A DNA stretch of 32,437 bases, taken from NCBI GenBank assembly GCA_021740175.1, contig JAIPAH010000024.1, positions 1 to 32,437 of the forward strand, in the 5' to 3' direction. Below, piece after piece: positions 6,598 through 14,127 of the stretch; the stretch's first letter is position 1, and every line of letters begins with the position of its first letter. The position numbers and the translations under genes were made by a program. The notes under the pieces were generated by a model. It did no database searches. It was not told the DNA's origin and was given only the letters and a program-made list of their open reading frames with translations. Source of the DNA: Bacteroidales bacterium. Lineage in GTDB: Bacteria > Bacteroidota > Bacteroidia > Bacteroidales > JAIPAH01.

Positions 6598-7698
6598 TTA
6601 AAGGTTTAGTTTAATTCGATTCATTGCCTCCCGTTTCATGCTGTCTACAATTTTCGCATAACGTTGGGTTGTCTTTAAGTCCCTGTGTCCCATGAGTTTT
6701 GATACGGTATAAATATCCGTTCCGTTAGCCAGTTGCAGGACTGCGAACGTATGCCTGAAACAATGAAAGGTTATATCCTTGTTTATTCCAGCGTCCTCAA
6801 TCCACTTCTTTAGGTGGCCACTATGATATGAAGCATACCTCAGCCCTGTGAATGCCTCCCAGCCCTCCTTGTCCATAAAGGATAAAGCTTGCTCCGGGAT
6901 GGGGTGGTATTCCGTACCTTTGGTTTTTTGTTGGGTGAATTTCAAATAATAACCGTCCTGAAAAGTCTCTAATTGCTCCCGTAGAAGATTTTTAATATCA
7001 ACAAACCTCAGTCCGGTAAGGGCTGAAAATAAAGATGCACGCTTCAAAATATTGTCTTTACAGGGCGTCTCTATAAGCTTGTTTAACTCATCGACTGTTA
7101 AGAAATTCCGGTGGGTTTCGGCCTCTGGTATAGCTTTGATTTTTGCATTAATATCTTTTTGCAGCTTCTCCGCCTTGTATGCCTCCCGGAGGGCCGCCTT
7201 AAACTTATTAAAATATGACAGGGCTGTATTCTGGTGTAAACCTGAATTAAGTAAATATTCCCTGAATTCATTTGCCAGTTGTTCGCTTATATCCATAAAT
7301 CGTAGCTCCCTGAAAGCATTAAGATATTTCAAGGCAGAATGCCAGTTGCTCCGATTGCTCCCAGTACGTTTATTGGCCAATTGCTCGAAGAATTCATTGA
7401 AAGATTCCTTTCCAATCTCTTTAAGTCGCAGCTTTTCCCTTTCCTCCTCGGTATAGACTTCCGGTTTATTAAAAAAACTTTCCCGCTTTTGTCTTATTTG
7501 CTCTGCAATCCATAGCGTTTCCTTGTTGCTCCTCCTTTGGATTGGATTCTTAGGACTTTTTTCGATGTACATTTTCAGAAATTCTCTCCGAGTTTCTTTC
7601 CCGGTTTTGGGATGGGGCACGGCCGGGTAAAAGTCAAGGTACAAGCTTTGGCGGCTGCCTTTGATGTCTTTCTTTCTCAATGTAACTTTAATGGCCAT
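6598..7698 (-). CDS. Tyrosine site-specific integrase
   Basis: A 366-residue, full-length phage-type integrase. Residues 1-70 form the arm-DNA-binding domain (VTLRKKDIKG, then LYLDFYP). Residues about 100-180 are the SAM-like core-binding domain. The catalytic domain follows with every active-site residue present: R231 (TGLRFVDI), K258 or K260 (QQKTKGT), H312 and R315 (HCFRHTF), H338 (MGHRDLKTT) and nucleophile Y347 (QRYAKI). The type is that of Bacteroidota integrative elements. It lies between the zinc-finger/HTH gene (6-base gap) and a hypothetical gene, and close to the mnmE junction. It is the enzyme expected to have recombined the 11-bp core at the end of mnmE. Confidence 0.95.
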   Translation of the reverse strand: MAIKVTLRKKDIKGSRQSLYLDFYPAVPHPKTGKETRREFLKMYIEKSPKNPIQRRSNKETLWIAEQIRQKRESFFNKPEVYTEEEREKLRLKEIGKESFNEFFEQLANKRTGSNRSNWHSALKYLNAFRELRFMDISEQLANEFREYLLNSGLHQNTALSYFNKFKAALREAYKAEKLQKDINAKIKAIPEAETHRNFLTVDELNKLIETPCKDNILKRASLFSALTGLRFVDIKNLLREQLETFQDGYYLKFTQQKTKGTEYHPIPEQALSFMDKEGWEAFTGLRYASYHSGHLKKWIEDAGINKDITFHCFRHTFAVLQLANGTDIYTVSKLMGHRDLKTTQRYAKIVDSMKREAMNRIKLNL

Positions 7699-7704
7699 AG
7701 TATT

Positions 7705-8241
7705 TTATTTTAAGTATTTTTCCAATAGTGATTCCGGTACAAAAGAAAATTTGCCTTTCTTTATTTTTGGTATCTTATGCCTTTTACGGAGTTCATAAAA
7801 GGCTTTTTCCGATATATTATATTTCTCAATAGCTTCATTAATTGAAATTGTGTACTTATAATCTGTTTTCTTTGGCTTTTTGGGCTTTGATTCCATAAAT
7901 AACAGTTCAATGTCTGAACGTGTAATGATAGTTCTCCCACCAATTTTAGTGGCGTTTAGATCACCTCTGTTTATCATGCGGTAAACCGTTCTTCTACTTA
8001 CTCCCAAAAGTCTATAAGTATCCGTTATGCTTAAAAAATCCTTTGCAGTCAGTTCCTCTAATGGCCTGTTTTTAATTTGCCGGGTTTCATTCTTAGCGGT
8101 TTCAACTTTTTTATTTCGTTTCCGGGCTTTGTAGGCTCTATTAGCGCACTTATGAGAACAATATCTTGTCTTTGTGGTCTGGGCTGTAAACTCCGCCCCA
8201 CAATGCTGACAAATCTTTTGTATGTTGATATTACTACTCAT
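7705..8241 (-). CDS. Zinc-finger plus double HTH protein, putative recombination directionality factor/regulator
   Basis: A 178-residue protein with three recognisable parts. The first is a short zinc-binding head with C11-x2-C14 and C28-x3-C32. The second is an excisionase-like winged HTH at about 70-115 (FLSITDTYRLLGVSRRTVYR, then GGRTIITRSDIELLF). The third is another HTH-like block at about 130-178 (YTISINEAIEKYNISEKAFY). Proteins of this design commonly precede integrases in Bacteroidota elements and may bind att or promoter DNA. It is followed six bases later by the integrase. Five 10-bp repeats stand 10 bases upstream of its start and are likely its own or another regulator's operator. 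Confidence 0.85.
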   Translation of the reverse strand: MSSNINIQKICQHCGAEFTAQTTKTRYCSHKCANRAYKARKRNKKVETAKNETRQIKNRPLEELTAKDFLSITDTYRLLGVSRRTVYRMINRGDLNATKIGGRTIITRSDIELLFMESKPKKPKKTDYKYTISINEAIEKYNISEKAFYELRKRHKIPKIKKGKFSFVPESLLEKYLK

Positions 8242-8250
8242 CAGTTTTAT

Positions 8251-8300
8251 TTTGTGTCATATTGTGCCATGTTGTGCCATAGTGTGTCATGTTGTGCCAT
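8251..8300. repeat. Five 10-bp iterons upstream of the integrase operon
   Basis: Five consecutive decamers without spacers: tttgtgtcat, attgtgccat, gttgtgccat, agtgtgtcat, gttgtgccat. The invariant core is TGTG-Y-CAT, and the 10-bp period places every copy on one face of the helix. The array lies between the zinc-finger/HTH start codon (8241) and the att core, so it could be an operator, an excisionase array, or arm-type integrase sites. A small inverted repeat follows (gccaa 8307-8311 with ttggc 8316-8320). Confidence 0.75.
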
Positions 8301-8342
8301 AATTTCGCCAAAAAATTGGCCGATTTTCTACCTCAGCCAAAA

Positions 8343-8371
8343 ATGTACAATAAAGGTACAAAAAATATACA
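8343..8371 (+). repeat. Phased RTACA repeats, right-end candidate integrase arm sites
   Basis: Three heptamers at exact 11-bp steps: atgtaca (8343), aggtaca (8354) and atataca (8365). The middle copy is identical to the two copies at the left end (853 and 864), in the same orientation and with the same period. They lie 120 bases inside the right core. Confidence 0.5.
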
Positions 8372-8483
8372 AAAAACAATGAAATTCGATAAAAAAATAT
8401 TAACTTTGTATCAACAAAAAGTTCTTATAAATAAGATTTATAGGGGTTTATTATAAGTTTTATGAATGTTTCTTTTGTGTGGG

Positions 8484-8504
8484 TTATTTCCCGATACAGA
8501 ACTT
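8484..8504 (-). other. attR: element-supplied 3' end of mnmE
   Basis: This is the terminal part of the intact mnmE, codons K-F-C-I-G-K-stop on the minus strand. The core ccgatacagaa at 8491-8501 is shared with 805-815. The last codons, GGG AAA TAA, are probably provided by the element, because the displaced version uses GGC AAG TGA. Confidence 0.8.
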
Positions 8505-9899
8505 CGAAAAAATATTCCCGAGGATTTCGTCCGTGGTTATCTCACCTGTAATTTCGCCGAGGTGGTGCAGGGCGGTGCGAATATCGATAGAGATCAAATC
8601 GGACGGGATGCCCTGCTCGAAGCCTTTTTCAATACTTTCAACAGCTTCGAGGGCTTTGGTAAGCTCATCGTAGTGGCGGGCATTGGAAACCACGGTGCTG
8701 TCTTCCAGCTTCTCGGTGTCCACAGCCTTCAGCAGATGATCCACCACCAGTTTGATGTTTTCTTTACGCTTGGCGGAGACAAAGACACAATCCAGCTCCA
8801 CCATCTTGTCAAAAGCCTTTGGCGTTTCCACCAGCTGATCGGTTTTATTACCTATAAGGATAAATTTTTTGTCCTGGTTACTGATATGTTCCTCGAAGTC
8901 TTTCATCCGCTCTTGCAGTTCGCCGCAAGTGGTGTTCGAAATATCAAACATATAGAGAACGACCCGGGCCTGGTTGATCTTCTCGTAGGTGCGCTCAATT
9001 CCCAGGGTTTCCACCTTGTTGGTCGTTTCCCGTAACCCGGCTGTATCGATAAACCGGAAGGTTATGCCGTCTATTATGATAGAATCTTCCACCACATCCC
9101 GCGTCGTTCCCGGCACTTCCGATACTATGGCTTTTTCCTCATTCAGCAGGGCGTTGAGCAATGTAGATTTGCCGACGTTCGTCTCGCCGATGATGGTCAC
9201 CGGAATGCCTTGCTTGATGACATTCCCTACCGAAAAGGACTGAATCAAATCATTGAGCTCTTTCTTGAGTTTTGTCAAAAGCTCTTTCAATTCATCGCGG
9301 TTGGCAAATTCAACGTCTTCCTCCGAAAAATCAAGTTCAAGTTCAATGAGCGAAGCGAAATTCAGCAGCTTTTCTCTCAAATCCCTGATGCTGCTTGAAT
9401 AACCGCCCCGCATCTGGTTAAGTGCCAGCTCATGGGACGTTTTAGAATGAGCGGAAATCAAATCATTGACCGCCTCAGCCTGCGAAAGGTCCATCTTGCC
9501 ATTAGAAAAAGCCCGCATGGTAAACTCGCCGGGCTGTGCCAGGCGGGCCCCCTTTTCCATCAAAAGCTCCAGCATTTTCTGCTGGATATATACCGAACCA
9601 TGGCAGCTGATTTCCACGGCATCTTCGCCGGTGTAGGAATGGGGCTTGCGAAAAACACTTACCAGCACTTCATCCAATAACTCACCATCATCCTTCAGAA
9701 TGTTACCGTAACGCAGCGTATGTGTCTTAGCCTCAGAAAGGGACGTTTTACCCGCCGGCTGGAAAATCTTTTCCATAATCCCGTAGGTCTGGGGGCCGGA
9801 TACACGTATTACGGCAATAGCTCCGGAACCCGAAGGCGTAGCCAAAGCACATATCGTATCGTCTTTTACCGTGTATGTCAAGGCTGATTGATCAGACAT
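8484..9899 (-). CDS. mnmE: tRNA uridine-5-carboxymethylaminomethyl(34) synthesis GTPase MnmE
   Basis: A 471-residue, full-length MnmE (TrmE/ThdF). With MnmG it modifies U34 in the wobble position of certain tRNAs, using methylene-tetrahydrofolate and GTP hydrolysis. The N-terminal folate-binding domain includes ICALATPSGSGAIAVIRVSG. The inserted G domain has G1 GETNVGKST (238-246), G2 PGTTRD, G3 DTAG (285-288), G4 NKTD (351-354) and G5 SAK (375-377). The C-terminus is the expected FCIGK, with catalytic C468. Its last codons are the insertion target of the neighbouring element, which preserved the protein sequence. The start is 12 bases after the DUF4276 gene stop, so it may share a transcript with that module. 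Confidence 0.97.
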   Translation of the reverse strand: MSDQSALTYTVKDDTICALATPSGSGAIAVIRVSGPQTYGIMEKIFQPAGKTSLSEAKTHTLRYGNILKDDGELLDEVLVSVFRKPHSYTGEDAVEISCHGSVYIQQKMLELLMEKGARLAQPGEFTMRAFSNGKMDLSQAEAVNDLISAHSKTSHELALNQMRGGYSSSIRDLREKLLNFASLIELELDFSEEDVEFANRDELKELLTKLKKELNDLIQSFSVGNVIKQGIPVTIIGETNVGKSTLLNALLNEEKAIVSEVPGTTRDVVEDSIIIDGITFRFIDTAGLRETTNKVETLGIERTYEKINQARVVLYMFDISNTTCGELQERMKDFEEHISNQDKKFILIGNKTDQLVETPKAFDKMVELDCVFVSAKRKENIKLVVDHLLKAVDTEKLEDSTVVSNARHYDELTKALEAVESIEKGFEQGIPSDLISIDIRTALHHLGEITGEITTDEILGNIFSKFCIGK

Positions 9900-9911
9900 T
9901 AGTCGTAATTA

Positions 9912-10592
9912 TTAGTCAAACGTTCCTTTCTTAGTATTCTCCAATTTATCTATCCAGGAACTAAAACGTAAACATTTTTTTCGTATTTGTTCCAGGCCAA
10001 TTTCCTGAGCTATCAATGAACCATGGATAACTTTATTGAACCCTTTAATGTGATATTCCAATCTGGCAGAAGGGCAGAATTCCTTTCTGTCATTAATCTC
10101 TTCAGGATTTTTATATATACGAAATATTTCAGAAAACGCTATTAAATCGTTAAAATCCTCTTCATCAAAAACTTGTTTATAAGCTTTCAAATCACTAAAT
10201 AGCAATGCCTCGAATTCATGTACTTGAATATATGGAATAAACCTGTCCTGAAAGGAATCGGGAATCTCCTCCAGCATAGCTTTTTCAAGCATAGTAACCT
10301 TTTGGTCCAAATCTCTAATATCATTCTTTTCTTTCCATCTTGGATAATTATATCTTTCGGGTATACCATAATAATCAATAAATAATGTCACAAGGGCTGA
10401 TTTATCCTGCTTGAGGTGGGTTTCAATTTGTCTTTTTAATACGGCCCAAGGCACAATCCCGCCACCGGAAGGTTTAATAAGAGGCGTATGTATGTAAAGT
10501 TTTCTTTTTGAAAAATATGGTACAAGAATATCTTTACAAAACTCTTGTTCCGTTGGGCCTTTACAAATAATAATTATCCTGTTGTAGCTCAT
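9912..10592 (-). CDS. DUF4276 family protein, TOPRIM-like partner of the ATPase
   Basis: A 226-residue protein of the DUF4276 family, recognised by the IIICKGPTEQEF head, the TLFIDYYGIP strand with D73, and the signature HEFEALLFSD (125-134). DUF4276 resembles the TOPRIM-type nuclease half of OLD-like systems, and its genes often follow an AAA ATPase, as here with a four-base ATGA overlap. The head motif in relatives is usually (V/C)EGPTE or EGQTE. Here lysine (K11, codon AAA) takes the place of the acidic residue, one base change from GAA. If that glutamate is a metal ligand, activity may be lost or altered. A defence role is inferred from pairing. Confidence 0.8.
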   Translation of the reverse strand: MSYNRIIIICKGPTEQEFCKDILVPYFSKRKLYIHTPLIKPSGGGIVPWAVLKRQIETHLKQDKSALVTLFIDYYGIPERYNYPRWKEKNDIRDLDQKVTMLEKAMLEEIPDSFQDRFIPYIQVHEFEALLFSDLKAYKQVFDEEDFNDLIAFSEIFRIYKNPEEINDRKEFCPSARLEYHIKGFNKVIHGSLIAQEIGLEQIRKKCLRFSSWIDKLENTKKGTFD

Positions 10593-11650
10593 TTTGGATG
10601 CCCTTCATCAATTATATTTCTTTGCCATATTTCTCCAAGGCTATAATTCTCCAACCAATGTAACAAGTCTTCGGGGTTAAGTCTTCTAAAAACACTTTCT
10701 CCATTGTTATCAACAGTAATAACCTCTCCGGCTTCAAAATGATTGACTAGATCAGGGGATTGAGTAGCAAGAATAACTTGCGTTCCCTTTGAAACTGCGG
10801 TTTTCACCATTCCTGCTAATTTTGCAACAGCTGCCGGATGAAGTCCTAATTCCGGTTCATCAATAATAATTATTCTGGGTAATTTAGGTTGCATAAATAA
10901 TGTGGTGAGCGCAATAAAGCGTATGGTTCCATCTGACATATCTTTGGGGCCATAGACGTTGGAGCTAAACCTGTCTTGCCACTGCAATCGAATATATCCC
11001 TCACTATTGGGATAAAAATAAAAATCAGAAAAAAATGGAGCAATACTTTGTATGTTTTTGATAATTCGAGAATAGACTTTCTTATTCTCTTTTGAAATTG
11101 AATATAGAAAAGCTGCCAGATTTCCACCTTTCTCATATAGGAAGTAAATGTCGTTCTCAATATTACTCATCCCCATAAATGGTGATTGAAAGCTTGTATC
11201 GTGAAAATGGTATTTTCGGAAGTGTTCAAAAAAGAGCACAAGAGCCTTTAGTTTAATATTCGATTGCGATTTAAAATCCGATTCTTTTTTGAAACGCTTG
11301 TCAGAAAATATAGTCTTCTCAAGATACGAAACGTTTTCATTGGTCATAAAAAACGCACCTTCATAATCAGGTTGAAGTACAGCTTGGTATGCCTGAGTAT
11401 TATTAACTTGAACCGAAAATGATAGTTCAGGTGTTATTTTAATACCATTATGTAGAAAACGTTCAATCCCTCCTCGTAAGGCCACGTACTCCTGTGCTTT
11501 CTGATTGTATAGTGCACTCAGAAAGTTGAAAAAAGTCAATAAATTACTCTTTCCTGAACCATTTGAACCAATCAAAACATTGATTGGTCGTAATTCCAAA
11601 CTAATATCTTTAATTGATTTATATCCTTTTATCTGAATACCATTTATCAT
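10589..11650 (-). CDS. AAA family ATPase (AAA_21, OLD/SMC-like)
   Basis: A 353-residue ABC/SMC-type ATPase. The N-terminus INGIQIKGYKSIKDISLELR leads to Walker A GSNGSGKS (28-35). A helical insertion follows, then the signature-like MSDGT (238-242), Walker B IIIIDEPELGLHP (260-272) and the switch region LATQSPDLVNHF (294-305), so all ATP-hydrolysis motifs are present. Such ATPases pair with TOPRIM or DUF4276 proteins in many bacterial genomes and resemble two-gene anti-phage systems of the OLD, PARIS and Septu sort. It overlaps the DUF4276 start and probably forms one complex with it. A 13-bp palindrome lies 15 bases upstream. Defence function is inferred. Confidence 0.88.
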   Translation of the reverse strand: MINGIQIKGYKSIKDISLELRPINVLIGSNGSGKSNLLTFFNFLSALYNQKAQEYVALRGGIERFLHNGIKITPELSFSVQVNNTQAYQAVLQPDYEGAFFMTNENVSYLEKTIFSDKRFKKESDFKSQSNIKLKALVLFFEHFRKYHFHDTSFQSPFMGMSNIENDIYFLYEKGGNLAAFLYSISKENKKVYSRIIKNIQSIAPFFSDFYFYPNSEGYIRLQWQDRFSSNVYGPKDMSDGTIRFIALTTLFMQPKLPRIIIIDEPELGLHPAAVAKLAGMVKTAVSKGTQVILATQSPDLVNHFEAGEVITVDNNGESVFRRLNPEDLLHWLENYSLGEIWQRNIIDEGHPK

Positions 11651-11664
11651 GATTTTGCCTTAGT

Positions 11665-11677
11665 GTGTAATTTACAC
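11665..11677. promoter_or_regulatory. Palindrome GTGTAA-T-TTACAC upstream of the ATPase/DUF4276 operon
   Basis: A perfect 6-bp inverted repeat with a one-base spacer lies 15-27 bases before the ATPase start codon. A TAAATTTG (TAnnTTTG) box on the minus strand lies further upstream at 11708-11715. Together they could be a promoter with an operator in the leader. The rest of the 404-base gap to sucD is AT-rich and holds no gene I can support. Confidence 0.35.
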
Positions 11678-12054
11678 GTTATTACTATTCTACATTCAGT
11701 TATATTTCAAATTTAAGACTTTTTAGCAAGCTTAAAGAATGTATTGATTCCTATTAACTATAATATTTAGCATTACAAAGGTACGAATAATCGAAGGGTA
11801 ACAACGCAGTTACCTCTAACAAAAAAACGACTTGATGTGCATACTTACGTATGATTTGAATGCAATAACTTGTTTTCAGTTTGTGTAATTATAATTAAGT
11901 TTTTTAGACCGGACTGAGTATTTATTAAAGCGGTATAATAGTTACGGCCTTAGTTTTTCCATGATCATTCCAAGAAAACCCACTCCAAATTTTAAAATCC
12001 TATTAAAACCCCCTATATTTGGCAAAAATTTGGTATTGAAAAATATAAATTTGT

Positions 12055-12924
12055 ATGAGCGTACTTGTCAATAAAAACTCAAAAGTTCTGATTCAAGGAT
12101 TTACAGGCAGTGAAGGAACTTTTCACGCCCGCCAGATGATGGAATACGGCACTCAGGTCATTGGTGGTGTCACTCCGGGCAAAGGAGGGGAAACCCATTT
12201 AGAAAAACCCGTCTTCAATACCGTACGTGAGGCCGTAGATGAAGCCGGAGCAGACGTATCGGTAATTTTTGTTCCCCCGCCGTTTGCTGCGGATGCTATT
12301 ATGGAAGCCGCTGATGCCGGCATCAAAGTCACGGTCTGCATCACCGAAGGTATCCCCACCAAAGACATGATAACCGTTAAGGAGTATCTTAGCCGCCGTT
12401 CGACGCATCTTATCGGACCGAACTGTCCGGGCATCATTACCCCGGATGATACAAAGGTAGGGATTATGCCGGGCTTCATCCACCAAAAAGGAAAAGTAGG
12501 GATTGTTTCCCGCTCAGGCACCCTGACCTACGAAGCTGTGGACCAGCTGACCAAACTTGGCCTGGGACAATCTACGGCAATTGGTATTGGGGGCGACCCG
12601 ATTATCGGCACCACCACGAAGGAGGCCGTAAAAATGTTTATGGAGGACCCCGAAACGGAAGGCATCGTCATGATTGGTGAAATCGGCGGGAATATGGAAG
12701 CCGAAGCCGCCGAATGGATTAAGGAACACGGAACCAAGCCGGTGGTAAGCTTTATTGCCGGAGCTACAGCTCCAAAAGGACGACGCATGGGGCACGCCGG
12801 AGCCATTGTCGGCGGGAAAGCTGATACAGCCGAAGCCAAGAAAAAAATCCTCCGGGAGAACGGTGTCACCGTTGCCGATTCTCCGGCCGACATCGGTACA
12901 AAAATGGCCGAGCTGCTGAAGTAG
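12055..12924 (+). CDS. sucD: Succinate--CoA ligase (ADP-forming) subunit alpha
   Basis: A 289-residue SucD, the CoA-binding, phosphohistidine-carrying subunit of succinyl-CoA synthetase in the TCA cycle (succinyl-CoA plus ADP plus Pi to succinate, ATP and CoA). Visible motifs are [16 protein letters not shown] for CoA binding, GPNCPGII (121-128), SRSGTLTYE, and the active-site histidine H247 in [10 protein letters not shown]. Length is normal. The partner sucC is not in the window, and separate loci for the two subunits are not unusual in this phylum. The start ATG follows TAAATTTG by one base, so the leader would be very short if that box is used. Translation starts there because the family N-terminus fits. 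Confidence 0.97.
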   Translation: MSVLVNKNSKVLIQGFTGSEGTFHARQMMEYGTQVIGGVTPGKGGETHLEKPVFNTVREAVDEAGADVSVIFVPPPFAADAIMEAADAGIKVTVCITEGIPTKDMITVKEYLSRRSTHLIGPNCPGIITPDDTKVGIMPGFIHQKGKVGIVSRSGTLTYEAVDQLTKLGLGQSTAIGIGGDPIIGTTTKEAVKMFMEDPETEGIVMIGEIGGNMEAEAAEWIKEHGTKPVVSFIAGATAPKGRRMGHAGAIVGGKADTAEAKKKILRENGVTVADSPADIGTKMAELLK

Positions 12925-13035
12925 TGGGAAAGCAAAAGCTGACAAGCCTGAAAATCAGTTGGTAGTTAGCAGAGTGGCAGTTGGCAACTATTTTGTGAAA
13001 TTGACAGCTGCCGCTTTTCTTAGGATGGTTTGGTA

Positions 13036-13222
13036 AAAGATTGATTTTAAGATTGATGTAGATTGATCATGAGATTGATTTTTAAAAAGCTTAATTCCCA
13101 TCCTCTATTCAATTTCAAAACATTTAATTCCGGCAGATACCTTCGGATTCTGCCGGGTCATACACTACTACCAACATCCTAATCAATCTCTTATCAATCT
13201 CCATCAATCTCCATCAATCTCC
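13036..13222. repeat. Opposed GATTGAT / ATCAATC arrays around a hairpin
   Basis: Four GATTGAT units (starting at 13039, 13051, 13061 and 13073) face four ATCAATC units (starting at 13182, 13193, 13203 and 13213), forming a long imperfect inverted repeat. Between them is a perfect 8-bp hairpin, ccggcaga (13130-13137) with tctgccgg (13149-13156). There is no T-run, so this is not a simple terminator. The whole 12925-13373 gap has no gene. Confidence 0.6.
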
Positions 13223-13306
13223 AAAAATCAACCTTGAGACAGGTCATAACTACCATCCAACCAATCAAAACCTGGTAACTTATAAACCACCTTTCCGGAA
13301 AACTTT

Positions 13307-13314
13307 TACATTTG
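13307..13314 (+). promoter_or_regulatory. Putative -7 box for the Mpv17-like gene
   Basis: TACATTTG matches TAnnTTTG about 60 bases before the start codon at 13374. A second match, TAATTTTG, lies at 13359-13366. Neither has a TTTG -33 element at the expected spacing. Confidence 0.3.
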
Positions 13315-13373
13315 CATCCAAATAAAAACAACACTAATTAATTTACATAAATTCTAAATAATTTTGAATTAGT

Positions 13374-14081
13374 ATGAAAACAAAAGACATCCTTTTTATC
13401 ATCGCCATTGGACTCATTTTTAGTCCTTTTTTCTGGTCCGAAAATGTTCTGGATGCTTACAAAGCCTTCAACCATTCACATCCCATGATTATGAGCTTCA
13501 TAAAGTTTGCCGTTCTGGCAACATTAGGTGAAGTAATAGGTCTGAGAATCAAAACCGGTGACTTCAGCGAACCGGGATTTGGAATTCTTCCCCGCGCATT
13601 GGTGTGGGGTTTTATCGGACTTACTATCAAGCTGGCTTTTACGATTTTTTATACCGGTACTCCCCTATTCCTTGAGGAAACTTTAGGCATTGAGGGTGCA
13701 CGAAAATACCTCGCCGGTCCGCTCAGTATAAACAAAGTCGCCGTTGCTTTTGCAATAAGTGTAGCTATGAACTTCATGTATGCTCCCGTGATGATGACGT
13801 TTCATAAAATTACCGACACCCACATTTCAAATAACGGAGGTACAGTGCGCGGTCTTTTCAGGCCCTTGCCGCTGAGAAAAATATTCCGTGAACTTAACTG
13901 GGACGTTCAGTACAACTTCGTCTTTAAAAAAACCATACCCATCTTCTGGATACCCGCCCACACGGTTACTTTCATATTACCGGTGGATTGGCAGGTATTG
14001 TTTGCCGCGCTTTTAAGCGTTATGCTGGGGGTCTTTCTTGCCATTGCCAGCCAGTTGGGTAAAAAGAAAGTTTTTTCTTAA
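13374..14081 (+). CDS. Integral membrane protein, Mpv17/PMP22-like family
   Basis: A 235-residue protein with about four to five hydrophobic segments: DILFIIAIGLIFSPFF, IMSFIKFAVLATLGEVIG, ALVWGFIGLTIKLAFTIF, VAVAFAISVAMNFMYAPVMM, and a last one near 205-228. Conserved-looking loops are LRIKTGDFSEPGFGILPRA and FHKITDTHISNNGG. The end, NWDVQYNFVFKKTIPIFWIP then AHTVTFILP, resembles bacterial proteins annotated as Mpv17/PMP22 family. The role of that family in bacteria is unknown, and a channel or small-solute function is only suggested by its eukaryotic namesakes. It stands alone, 46 bases before the aminotransferase, possibly on the same transcript. Confidence 0.7.
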   Translation: MKTKDILFIIAIGLIFSPFFWSENVLDAYKAFNHSHPMIMSFIKFAVLATLGEVIGLRIKTGDFSEPGFGILPRALVWGFIGLTIKLAFTIFYTGTPLFLEETLGIEGARKYLAGPLSINKVAVAFAISVAMNFMYAPVMMTFHKITDTHISNNGGTVRGLFRPLPLRKIFRELNWDVQYNFVFKKTIPIFWIPAHTVTFILPVDWQVLFAALLSVMLGVFLAIASQLGKKKVFS

Positions 14082-14127
14082 TTTTGAGCATTAATTCGTT
14101 ATTCAAATAACAAAAGATCCTTTAATT

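Larger units (their letters stand above)
805..8501. mobile_element. Compact integrative element (~7.7 kb) inserted in the 3' end of mnmE; satellite- or island-like
   Basis: The element is bounded by the direct 11-bp core ccgatacagaa at 805-815 and 8491-8501, each the remnant or replacement of the mnmE terminus. The integrase operon lies next to the mnmE junction. There are three gene blocks: a minus-strand recombination block (8241 to 5879), a minus-strand HTH/nuclease/DUF block (5776 to 2485), and a plus-strand operon of unknown genes (901-2156). No relaxase, type IV secretion, capsid, tail or large terminase genes are present, so it cannot transfer by itself. DUF6291, VRR-NUC and DUF5681 proteins are common in phage genomes, which suggests a phage satellite or a mobilised island. 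Integration at the mnmE (thdF/trmE) 3' end is known for SGI1-type islands of Gammaproteobacteria, but no similarity to those genes is seen here. Confidence 0.85.

Noticed and set aside
8466-9680. Several plus-strand frames (189, 84, 82 and 62 codons) across the mnmE region
   Set aside because: They are antisense to an intact, motif-complete mnmE and carry no recognisable domains.
12018-12053. Complete TTTG / TAnnTTTG promoter for sucD
   Set aside because: The TAAATTTG box is present, but the nearest TTTG elements are 13 or 24 bases away, outside the usual range, so only the box is mentioned.
12153-12945. Minus-strand frames of up to 143 codons across sucD
   Set aside because: Shadow frames of a high-confidence conserved gene, with skewed Ser/Pro/Arg composition and no family.
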